Shown: piece by piece, positions 57,594 to 64,000 of the stretch
Numbering within the stretch: position 1 is the first letter of the stretch
Layout: every line of letters starts with the position of its first letter
From: Bradyrhizobium sp. AZCC 1721
Lineage (GTDB): Bacteria; Pseudomonadota; Alphaproteobacteria; Rhizobiales; Xanthobacteraceae
Direction of reading: 5' to 3'
Length of the DNA: 64,000 nt
Assembly: GCF_036924715.1 (NCBI RefSeq)
Contig: NZ_JAZHSB010000001.1
Location: forward strand, 806,001-870,000
The notes under the pieces: model-generated
The model's database searches: none
Told to the model about the DNA's origin: nothing
Seen by the model: the letters and a program-made list of their open reading frames with translations, nothing else
Program-made: the position numbers and the translations under genes

Positions 57594-57914
57594 GCAGCCC
57601 CTGCCGCGGAATGATGCCTGCCCGACGGGAACTGTCGCGAGAAACACCGCCAACTGAATTTATTGAGCTTTTTCGCCTCGCCAGCGGTCCTGAGGCTAGT
57701 GTCGAGCGGTTCCGCCCGATCGCCCAAGGATTCGCCGTACCTTTACCGGCGCGGCGCCTTAGGGTACTCAGCAAGTATCGCATCCAGGAAGGCAGTCAAA
57801 GCCGGCACGATGCACGATGAAAGTGGAGTTAGTGTCGGCGCATCGCAGAAGACATTCCTGCCAAAGACTTTCCAGGAGAGCTGCGTGTTCTTCTGAGGGA
57901 AGAAGTCTCTCGTG
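57594..57914. other. Gene-free interval between the HD-GYP and Crp/Fnr genes
   Basis: About 320 bases without a credible ORF, palindromic repeat or terminator. It presumably carries the promoter of the Crp/Fnr gene; no clear -35/-10 pair is seen. Confidence 0.5.
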
Positions 57915-58679
57915 ATGGGCCGTCCGGCGAGCGCCGGTAATCGTCTTCTCAGCGCGTTGCCGCCGGCAGACCTCGCGTTGCTCACGCCGCATCTCCAGAA
58001 GGTGTCGCTCGAACAGGACGCGGTGGTGATACGAGCGGGAGATCGACGCCACCACGTTTACTTTCCCCATAGCGGGGCCATCTCCTTCATGCTCGGCCTT
58101 CCGAACGGAGAAACGATCGCAACCGCGGTAATCGGGCGCGAGGGAGCGATCGGCGCATTATCAGTGCTGGGACCCTCTTTCTTGTCGTCCGTGACCGCGG
58201 TCGTGCGGGTGGGCGGCACCGCATCGCAGATCTCCGTGTCGCGGTTTCATGCAGCCTACATGGAGAGCGGCGCCATCAGACATGTGGTCGAGGCGCACAC
58301 GAGGTCGATACTCATGCAGTTCCAGCACGTCTCAGCCTGCAACGGACTGCACTCGGTCGAGGCCCGCATGGCCCGCTGGCTTCTTCACCTGCACGATCGA
58401 ACCGAGGGCAACAACATCCTGTCATTAACGCAGGGGACACTTTCGCAGTTGCTCGGGGTGCGACGAACGACCGTGACGCAGGTGATTGCCAAACTCCGCG
58501 CCATAGGTGCCATCAAATCCGCTCGGCGGGGCTTGGTTGAAATCGACAGGGCGCGGCTAGAGGAAGCTACCTGTGAATGCTACGACATCATACGTTGTGC
58601 AACCGATCGGATCGTCCCGCATGAAGCCGTGGGATCGCACCCGCATTTTGCGTCGACCGACAAACTCTACGGTGCATGA
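57915..58679 (+). CDS. Crp/Fnr-family transcriptional regulator
   Basis: A 254-aa protein: an N-terminal cyclic-nucleotide-binding-like beta-roll (YFPHSGAISFMLGLPNGETIATAVIGREGAIGA), a dimerisation helix and a winged helix (LTQGTLSQLLGVRRTTVTQVIAKLRAIGAIKSARRG). The N-terminal cysteines of oxygen-sensing FNR are absent, so it is not an iron-sulfur FNR. Rhizobial proteins of this subgroup are stress or growth-phase regulators of unknown ligand. GTG 57912 directly precedes ATG 57915; either could start it. Confidence 0.88.
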   Translation: MGRPASAGNRLLSALPPADLALLTPHLQKVSLEQDAVVIRAGDRRHHVYFPHSGAISFMLGLPNGETIATAVIGREGAIGALSVLGPSFLSSVTAVVRVGGTASQISVSRFHAAYMESGAIRHVVEAHTRSILMQFQHVSACNGLHSVEARMARWLLHLHDRTEGNNILSLTQGTLSQLLGVRRTTVTQVIAKLRAIGAIKSARRGLVEIDRARLEEATCECYDIIRCATDRIVPHEAVGSHPHFASTDKLYGA

Positions 58680-58814
58680 TCGTTTTCGAGCTTACATAGC
58701 TTCCTACAGACGGCCACGACGACGCTCAAGAAATCGCACCGTTTTCGAGGGAAGCGAATGACCGCCACAGCCCGACGCGCCGGGGCCTTGTGGCTGATGG
58801 TTCAGAGGAAAAGC

Positions 58815-58889
58815 TGGTGCTGCCAGACAGGATTGAACTGTCGACCTCTCCATTACCAATGGAGTGCTCTACCACTGAGCTACGGCAGC
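58815..58889 (-). tRNA. tRNA-Thr (anticodon GGT)
   Basis: The minus strand folds as a complete cloverleaf: acceptor GCTGCCG/TGGCAGC (one G-T pair), D arm GCTCAGTGGTAGAGC, anticodon stem CTCCA/TGGAG with loop TTGGTAA (anticodon GGT), T arm with GTTCAATCC, and encoded CCA (58815-58817). Confidence 0.97.
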
Positions 58890-59231
58890 ATGCCCGGTAT
58901 TCAGGGAATCGGCCCTAAAGGCCCCTACAGGCGGCCGGTTCTTGCCACAAGGGCCTCTCTGGTGCAAGCGCGCGGGCAGGCTGGAAAAGCACCAAAATGG
59001 GGTAAAAATCGTTGCGATGATCAGGACCAAGGGCAAATGGGCAACTTCGGGCCTTGCTCCGGTTCCCGACCTTGCCTTGAGCGGCCGAATCCCGGCTTCC
59101 GCTACTTGCCGCGGCGGTTCGGGACGATGGCAGGCCGGGCGCGATTGCGGCATGGCTGATCGAAAGCGACTATCTTCGAATGGCGGCGTCGCTGATGCCG
59201 TCTTGAGCAAGACATATTCGGCGGACTGACG
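58890..59231. other. Gene-free interval between tRNA-Thr and a small gene
   Basis: About 340 bases. Overlapping ORFs on both strands show no conserved features, only GC-rich shadow reading. It should hold the tRNA promoter near 58890-58930 on the minus strand. Confidence 0.45.
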
Positions 59232-59432
59232 ATGAAGGGTGATCACGGCAAGGGCGCAGGAAAGACGGCTGCGGATGTGAAGGATTCACGATCGCACCGG
59301 CTGAAGCTGGCGCTGCGCGAAAATCTCAAGCGGCGGAAGTCGCAGGCGCGCGGGCGCAGTGATCCCGGCGCATCTTCCGAAAACCCCAGTGCGTCCCTAG
59401 ATGACGCCAGCGGAGAAAAGCCGGGCCAGTAG
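59232..59432 (+). CDS. Small basic hypothetical protein
   Basis: A 66-aa, Lys/Arg-rich protein beginning MKGDHGKGAGKTAADVKD with the helical core RLKLALRENLKRRKSQARGR and a disordered tail. The LRENLKRRKxQ core is reminiscent of short conserved proteins in Bradyrhizobium. No function is known; nucleic-acid or acidic-partner binding is possible from the charge. Confidence 0.65.
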   Translation: MKGDHGKGAGKTAADVKDSRSHRLKLALRENLKRRKSQARGRSDPGASSENPSASLDDASGEKPGQ

Positions 59433-59511
59433 CGCAGAGGGGAATCCCCCGATCGCTCGCCGGGCGGCCTGACAGTTCTTTGCACAGTTCTTGTTTCTGT
59501 GGGTGGCGATC

Positions 59512-61218
59512 ATGAGTGCAGACATCACGGCCGGTCCGGCGACCGGCGCGGCTTCCACCGCGTTTCCCCGTTACGAACAGACATTCCCGGCGCTCACCGA
59601 TCACGAAATCGCCCGCATGCGCCGATTCGGGGAGCTTCGGACCTACAGGGATGGCGAAACCCTGTTCGAGACCGGCAAGGTAGGCCCCGGCATGTTCGTG
59701 GTGCTGTCGGGCACGGTCGCGATCACCCAGCGCGATGGCCTCGGCCATATCACGCCGGTCATCGACCAGGGCCCGGGACAGTTTCTGGCCGAGATCGGAC
59801 AACTTTCCGGGCGCGTCGCGCTGGTCGACGGCCACGCCGAAGGTGACGTCGAAACACTGCTGATCCCGCCGGACCAGTTGCGCGCGCTTTTGGTCGCGGA
59901 AGCCGAACTCGGCGAGCGCATCATGCGCGCGCTGATCCTGCGCCGGGTCAGCCTGATCCAGGGCGGCGTCGGCGGGCCGGTGCTGATCGGCCCGTCCTCC
60001 CTCGGCGACACCGCGCGGCTGCAGAATTTTCTGGCGCGCAACGGCCAGCCGCACCACGTGCTCGATCCCGCGACCGACAAGGACGCAGCCGATCTCGTCG
60101 CGCGCTATGCTACCTCGCGCGCCGATCTGCCGCTGGCGGTTTGTCCTGACGGTACCGTGCTGCGCAATCCGTCGGAGACGGAGCTGGCGCTGGCGGTTGG
60201 CATGATCACAAACCGTGCGCATGAGAGGCTCTATGATGTGGCGGTGGTCGGCGGCGGTCCCGCCGGTCTCGCCACCGCGGTTTATGCCGCCTCCGAAGGA
60301 TTGTCGGTGGCGGTATTCGACGCGCGGGCGTTCGGCGGCCAGGCCGGCGCCAGCGCGCGCATCGAAAACTATCTGGGCTTTCCGACCGGTATCTCGGGGC
60401 AGGCGCTCGCGGGGCGCGCCTACAATCAGGCGCAGAAATTCGGCGCCGAGATGCTTATCCCGGTTTCGATCCGGTCGCTGGATTGCTCGCAGCGCGACGG
60501 CGTGTTCGCGCTGGCCACCGAATGCGGGCAGTCGCTGCGCGCCAAATCCATCGTGGTGGCGAGCGGGGCGCGCTACCGGCGGCCGGAGATCGAAAATCTC
60601 GAAGCGTTCGAAGGCCGCGGCGTCTGGTACTGGGCCTCGCCGATCGAGGCCAAGCTGTGCGTAGGCCAGGACGTCGTGTTGGTCGGCGGCGGCAATTCCG
60701 CCGGCCAGGCCGCGGTGTTCCTCTCCGGGCATGCGCGCAAGGTCTACATGATCATCCGCGGCGGTGGGCTGGGCGCCAGCATGTCGCGCTATCTGATCGA
60801 GCGGATCGAGGCGGCGCCCAACATCGAACTGGTCTTCAACGCCGAGGTGATTGCGGTAGAAGGCGGCGGCGACGGATCGCTCGAACGCGTGCGCTGGAAG
60901 AGCCGGCTGGCGCCCGAACAGCACAGTTTTGATGTGCGTAACCTTTTTCTGTTCGTCGGCGCCGACCCGGCGACCCATTGGCTGGACGGCTGCGGCGTCA
61001 CGCTCGACCGTGCGGGCTTTGTGGTGACGGGGGCGCAGTCCGAGCATAATCTCGGCCGCCCGGTGCCGCCCCTGGAAACCTCGGTGCCCGGCGTGTTCGC
61101 GGTCGGCGACGTGCGCTCCGGCTCGGTCAAACGCGTCGGCGGCGCGATCGGTGAGGGTGCGCAGGTGGTGGCCGCGCTGCATGGCTATCTCGCCGACGCC
61201 ATGAAGCCATCGCTATGA
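59512..61218 (+). CDS. Fusion of cNMP-binding domain, thioredoxin-like domain and FAD-dependent reductase
   Basis: A 568-aa protein. Residues about 24-140 form a cyclic-nucleotide-binding beta-roll, about 155-235 a glutaredoxin/thioredoxin-like domain without CxxC, and about 240-560 a thioredoxin-reductase-like FAD/NAD(P)H domain (VVGGGPAG, GQAGASARIENYLGF, VGGGNSAGQAA, GVFAVGDVRSG). Where TrxR has CATC the sequence reads WYWASPIEAKLC (single Cys383), so classical dithiol transfer is not expected. The reductase may use another acceptor under control of a bound ligand. It starts after GGGTGGCG. Confidence 0.88.
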   Translation: MSADITAGPATGAASTAFPRYEQTFPALTDHEIARMRRFGELRTYRDGETLFETGKVGPGMFVVLSGTVAITQRDGLGHITPVIDQGPGQFLAEIGQLSGRVALVDGHAEGDVETLLIPPDQLRALLVAEAELGERIMRALILRRVSLIQGGVGGPVLIGPSSLGDTARLQNFLARNGQPHHVLDPATDKDAADLVARYATSRADLPLAVCPDGTVLRNPSETELALAVGMITNRAHERLYDVAVVGGGPAGLATAVYAASEGLSVAVFDARAFGGQAGASARIENYLGFPTGISGQALAGRAYNQAQKFGAEMLIPVSIRSLDCSQRDGVFALATECGQSLRAKSIVVASGARYRRPEIENLEAFEGRGVWYWASPIEAKLCVGQDVVLVGGGNSAGQAAVFLSGHARKVYMIIRGGGLGASMSRYLIERIEAAPNIELVFNAEVIAVEGGGDGSLERVRWKSRLAPEQHSFDVRNLFLFVGADPATHWLDGCGVTLDRAGFVVTGAQSEHNLGRPVPPLETSVPGVFAVGDVRSGSVKRVGGAIGEGAQVVAALHGYLADAMKPSL

Positions 61219-61228
61219 TACGGCGTGG

Positions 61229-61250
61229 CTGCCGTCGTTTGTGACGGCAG
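61229..61250 (+). terminator. Possible terminator hairpin
   Basis: CTGCCGTC (61229-61236), loop GTTTGT, GACGGCAG (61243-61250), 10 bases after the fusion-reductase stop. There is no clear T tract. Confidence 0.45.
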
Positions 61251-61398
61251 TGCAAATATTTCGTGCATCATACAACTTTCGTTGATGTGCTTTCATTCAC
61301 GCACATGCCTGCCTTGCCGAAGGCCGCACGCGATGCGTGTGGAAATTCTTCGCGCCGCGTCGTAACGTTTAGAAGATTTCCAACGAAGGGGGCGCGTC

Positions 61399-61905
61399 AT
61401 GATTTTAGGTATGAGTTTGGCGACATTCGTTCTCGTGCACGTCATCATCAGCCTGATCGCCATCGTCGCGGGAATCATCGTGATGTTCGGAATGCTCGGC
61501 TCGAAGCGGATGCCGGGCCTGACCGCGATCTTCCTGGTGTTCACGATCCTGACCAGCGCGTCAGGATTTCCGATTCCGCCTCTGCTGTCCGAGAAGCTGT
61601 TGCCGTCGCATATGATCGGCATTCTCTCGCTGGTGCTGCTGGCGATCGCCTGTTTTGCGCTTTACGGCATGAAGCTTAACGGTGCCTGGCGCTGGATCTA
61701 CGCGCTGACCGCGCTGGTCTCGCTCTACCTCAACGTATTCGTGCTGGTGATCCAGTCCTTCCTCAAAGTGCCGGCGCTGCATGCGCTGGCGCCGAGCGTG
61801 CCACCGGCCGAGCCACCGTTCGCCATCGTCCAGGGCATCGTGCTGGTCTTCTTCGTCGTCGTGATCATCGGCGTGCTCAGGCGATACCAGCCGACGCCGA
61901 CATAG
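61399..61905 (+). CDS. Integral membrane protein
   Basis: A 168-aa protein with four predicted transmembrane helices (about residues 7-30, 41-60, 72-91 and 98-120) and a fifth near the C-terminus (143-160). It contains [29 protein letters not shown] and [19 protein letters not shown] precedes the start. No characterised family is recognised. Confidence 0.75.
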   Translation: MILGMSLATFVLVHVIISLIAIVAGIIVMFGMLGSKRMPGLTAIFLVFTILTSASGFPIPPLLSEKLLPSHMIGILSLVLLAIACFALYGMKLNGAWRWIYALTALVSLYLNVFVLVIQSFLKVPALHALAPSVPPAEPPFAIVQGIVLVFFVVVIIGVLRRYQPTPT

Positions 61906-61960
61906 GCTGGCCTCTGGTATCTGCCGAGGTAAATCCGCACATCGCAATCAGCCACATCAG

Positions 61961-62003
61961 CTTCCGGGGCCACGCAATGACGCGTGCCCCCGGGATGACG
62001 GCG
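61961..62003. repeat. Short GGAATGAC-related palindrome
   Basis: CTTCCGGGGCCACGC and GCGTGCCCCCGGGATGACGGC are nearly inverse; a degenerate, shortened copy of the GTCATTCCGGG element just before the hydrolase gene. Confidence 0.45.
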
Positions 62004-62023
62004 TAACCAGAGGAGAATTCATA

Positions 62024-62848
62024 ATGCCCACCATCACTACCAAAGACGGCGTCGAGATCTTCTACAAGGATTGGGGAAAGGGTCAGCCCATCGTGTTCAG
62101 CCACGGCTGGCCGCTGTCGGCGGACGACTGGGATGCGCAGATGCTGTTCTTCCTGAACAACGGCTTTCGGGTCATCGCCCATGACCGCCGCGGCCACGGC
62201 CGCTCCAGCCAGGTGGCCGACGGCCACGACATGGATCACTACGCCGATGACCTCGCGGCGCTGACGGCGCATCTCGATCTCAAAGGTGCCGTTCATGTCG
62301 GCCATTCCACCGGCGGCGGCGAGGTGGTGCATTACATCGCCCGCCACGGCGAGAGCCGGGTGGCGAAGGCGGCGATCCTTAGCGCAGTGCCGCCGCTGAT
62401 GGTGCAGACCCCTAGCAATCCGGGCGGCTTGCCCAAGGAAGTGTTTGACGGGTTTCAGGCACAGCTCGCCGCGAGCCGCACGAGTTTCTATCGCGACATC
62501 GCGGCCGGTCCGTTCTACGGCTACAACCGGCCGGGCGCCAAGCCGTCGGAGGCCGTCATCGAGAATTGGTGGCGCCAGGGCATGATGGGCGGTGCGAAAG
62601 CGCATTACGACGGCATCGTCGCCTTCTCGCAGACCGACTTCACCGAGGACCTCAAGAAGATCAATGTGCCGGTCTTGGTGATGCACGGCGACGACGACCA
62701 GATAGTTCCTTACGAAGACTCCGCGCCGCTGTCGGCGAAGCTTCTGAAGAACGGCACGCTGAAGACCTACAAGGGTTTTCCGCACGGCATGCCGACCACA
62801 GAAGCCGCGACGATCAACGCCGATTTGCTGACGTTTATCAGGTCGTGA
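62024..62848 (+). CDS. Alpha/beta hydrolase (non-heme chloroperoxidase type)
   Basis: A 274-aa alpha/beta hydrolase. The nucleophile elbow is GHSTGGG (Ser95), with the acid in HGDDDQIVP (Asp224/225) and His254 in [14 protein letters not shown] and the oxyanion-hole FSHGWP match cofactor-free haloperoxidase/arylesterase proteins. These act as esterases or perhydrolases in vitro; the natural substrate is unknown. AGAGGAGAATT precedes the ATG. Confidence 0.9.
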   Translation: MPTITTKDGVEIFYKDWGKGQPIVFSHGWPLSADDWDAQMLFFLNNGFRVIAHDRRGHGRSSQVADGHDMDHYADDLAALTAHLDLKGAVHVGHSTGGGEVVHYIARHGESRVAKAAILSAVPPLMVQTPSNPGGLPKEVFDGFQAQLAASRTSFYRDIAAGPFYGYNRPGAKPSEAVIENWWRQGMMGGAKAHYDGIVAFSQTDFTEDLKKINVPVLVMHGDDDQIVPYEDSAPLSAKLLKNGTLKTYKGFPHGMPTTEAATINADLLTFIRS

Positions 62849-62854
62849 AGCTTG

Positions 62855-62959
62855 GTCATTCCGGGATGCGCCTCTTGGCGCAGGCCCGGAATCCATTGGG
62901 CCGCAAGCGCTAGAGGAGAAATGGGTTCCGGGCTCGCGCTTCGCGCGCCCCGGAATGAC
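62855..62959. repeat. GTCATTCCGGG-type palindromic repeat
   Basis: Starts GTCATTCCGGG and ends CCCCGGAATGAC, with CGCGCTTCGCGCG and ATGCGCCTCTTGGCGCA inner palindromes. It fills the gap between the hydrolase and murA. Confidence 0.75.
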
Positions 62960-63057
62960 GACGGCTGATTTGCCCACCCCATCAAATCGCCGCAAATATC
63001 GCTGCTTCTGCTGCCGGACGCACCCGCTCATAAATTGTGCACAGCAGAGGGCATGGC

Positions 63058-64000
63058 ATGGACCGCATTCGTATTGTCGGCGGCAGCAAGCTCAACGGCA
63101 CCATCGCGATTTCGGGCGCGAAGAACGCGGCCCTGCCGCTGATGATCGCGGCGCTGCTCACGGAGGAAACGCTCATCCTCGACAACGTGCCGCGGCTTGC
63201 CGACGTCGCGCAGTTGCAGCGCATCCTCGGCAACCATGGCGTCGACATCATGTCGGCGGGCAAGCGGCCGGGCGACGGCCAATATCAGGGCCAGACCCTG
63301 CACATCTCGGCCGCCAACATCATCGACACGACGGCGCCTTACGAGCTGGTGTCGCGGATGCGCGCCAGCTTCTGGGTGATCGCGCCGCTGTTGGCGCGCA
63401 TGCACGAAGCGAAAGTCTCGCTGCCGGGCGGCTGCGCCATCGGCACCCGGCCGGTCGATCTCCTGATCATGGCGCTGGAGAAGCTCGGCGCCGAGCTGAC
63501 AATCGACGGCGGCTATGTGGTGGCGAAAGCGCCCGGCGGTCTGCGCGGGGCTGCGATCGATTTTCCCAAGGTGACGGTGAGCGGCACCCACGTCGCGCTG
63601 ATGGCGGCAACGCTCGCCAAGGGCACGACCGTCATCACCAATGCCGCGTGCGAGCCTGAAATCACGGATGTCGCCGACTGCCTGAACAAGATGGGCGCGC
63701 GCATCAGCGGCGCGGGCACGCCTCGCATCACAGTCGAGGGCGTCGAGAAGCTGCACGGCGCGCGACACACCGTGCTGCCTGACCGGATCGAGGCCGGCAC
63801 CTATGCGATGGCGGTCGCCATGACCGGCGGCGACGTACAGCTTTCCGGCGCCCGCCCCGAACTGTTGCAGTCGGCGCTCGACGTGTTGGAGCAGGCCGGC
63901 GCCAACATCACCGTCAACAATGACGGCATTCGTGTCGCCAGAAACGGTGCCCCGATAAAGCCGGTGACGGTGTCGACCGCGCCGTTCCCGGGTTTTCCGA
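63058..64000 (+). CDS. murA: UDP-N-acetylglucosamine 1-carboxyvinyltransferase (partial, cut by window end)
   Basis: The first committed enzyme of peptidoglycan synthesis, adding enolpyruvate to UDP-GlcNAc. The first 314 residues are in the window, out of about 430. GAKNAALP contains substrate-binding Lys22, and LPGGCAIGTRPVDL contains Cys126, the loop cysteine attacked by fosfomycin. RIEAGTYAMAVAMTGG is the later family signature. ATG 63058 gives the usual MDRIRIVGGSKLNG start. Confidence 0.97.
   Translation, partial: MDRIRIVGGSKLNGTIAISGAKNAALPLMIAALLTEETLILDNVPRLADVAQLQRILGNHGVDIMSAGKRPGDGQYQGQTLHISAANIIDTTAPYELVSRMRASFWVIAPLLARMHEAKVSLPGGCAIGTRPVDLLIMALEKLGAELTIDGGYVVAKAPGGLRGAAIDFPKVTVSGTHVALMAATLAKGTTVITNAACEPEITDVADCLNKMGARISGAGTPRITVEGVEKLHGARHTVLPDRIEAGTYAMAVAMTGGDVQLSGARPELLQSALDVLEQAGANITVNNDGIRVARNGAPIKPVTVSTAPFPGFP

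Noticed and set aside
57590..57820. 76-aa ORF between the HD-GYP and Crp/Fnr genes
   Set aside because: No ribosome site, no recognisable domain, and overlapping equally long ORFs in other frames.
59243..59485. Minus-strand 80-aa ORF opposite the small basic protein
   Set aside because: The plus-strand frame has the helical LRENLKRRK core; the minus frame is Ser/Pro/Arg-rich antisense.
59326..61182. 618-aa minus-strand open frame opposite the fusion reductase
   Set aside because: Arg/His/Ala-rich shadow with no domain signature; the plus-strand protein has complete FAD and NAD(P)H motifs.

Overview
The window reads as a chromosomal segment of a Bradyrhizobium-like alphaproteobacterium (Nitrobacteraceae/Bradyrhizobiaceae). 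Grounds: high G+C; an aa3-type cytochrome oxidase operon with ctaB, ctaG, DUF983 and SURF1; a split Fo operon with two b-type subunits; a C4-type 5-aminolevulinate synthase (hemA) with a FixK/FNR-type box upstream; IalB and Omp25-like envelope proteins; and families of short palindromic intergenic repeats (GTCGTCCCTGCG/CGCAGGGACCC type and GTCATTCCGGG type). This assignment is an inference from gene families and order. No insertion sequence, prophage, CRISPR array or rRNA is visible. One tRNA (Thr-GGT) is present.

Layout. 1-4.2 kb: PAN-domain secreted protein, a frameshifted nucleotidyltransferase, and the overlapping tldD-lepB pair followed by an MmcQ/YjbR protein. 4.2-7.4 kb: an HxlR regulator divergent from a DoxX / DsrE-like / TlpA-like thiol-redox cluster, with a 16-bp tandem repeat between them; then IalB. 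7.4-14.2 kb: coxB-coxA-ctaB-coxF-like-ctaG-coxC, a strong terminator, then DUF983-surf1. 14.2-17.4 kb: NTF2-like protein, a divergent histidine kinase/LuxR regulator pair, and a possible very small transcription unit. 17.8-21.6 kb: an exported PaoABC-type molybdenum aldehyde oxidoreductase whose large subunit is frameshifted. 21.8-27.4 kb: LolC/E permease, thrC-M16 peptidase-GNAT, exported protein. 27.7-30.3 kb: atpI-B-E-F'-F on the minus strand. 30.6-36 kb: HCCA-isomerase-like protein, YjbQ, MHS-family transporter and small membrane proteins.

36-46.4 kb is the most system-like block. It holds an ActP-like Na+/solute symporter with its DUF4212 small subunit, an unrecognised 202-aa protein, a three-part DnaQ-exonuclease/CBS/DUF294-nucleotidyltransferase protein, a LuxR response regulator (CrbR-like) and a 1169-aa histidine kinase whose N-terminus is itself an SLC5 transporter (CrbS-like). 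By family knowledge this is an acetate/carboxylate sensing and uptake module.

46.5-64 kb: hemA, a HEAT-repeat protein with an MBL-fold hydrolase, a chemoreceptor, an outer-membrane barrel, an exported GH16-GH1 beta-glucanase/beta-glucosidase pair, an HD-GYP protein, a Crp/Fnr regulator, tRNA-Thr, a cNMP-binding/thioredoxin-reductase-like fusion lacking the CxxC, an alpha/beta hydrolase, and the first two thirds of murA (cut by the window end).

Three genes (nucleotidyltransferase ~1240, paoC ~19485, HEAT protein ~48170) are each broken by a single-base indel in a short C/G run, and a fourth (DUF294 protein ~41487) may be. That density suggests base-calling error as much as real pseudogenes and should temper any loss-of-function reading.
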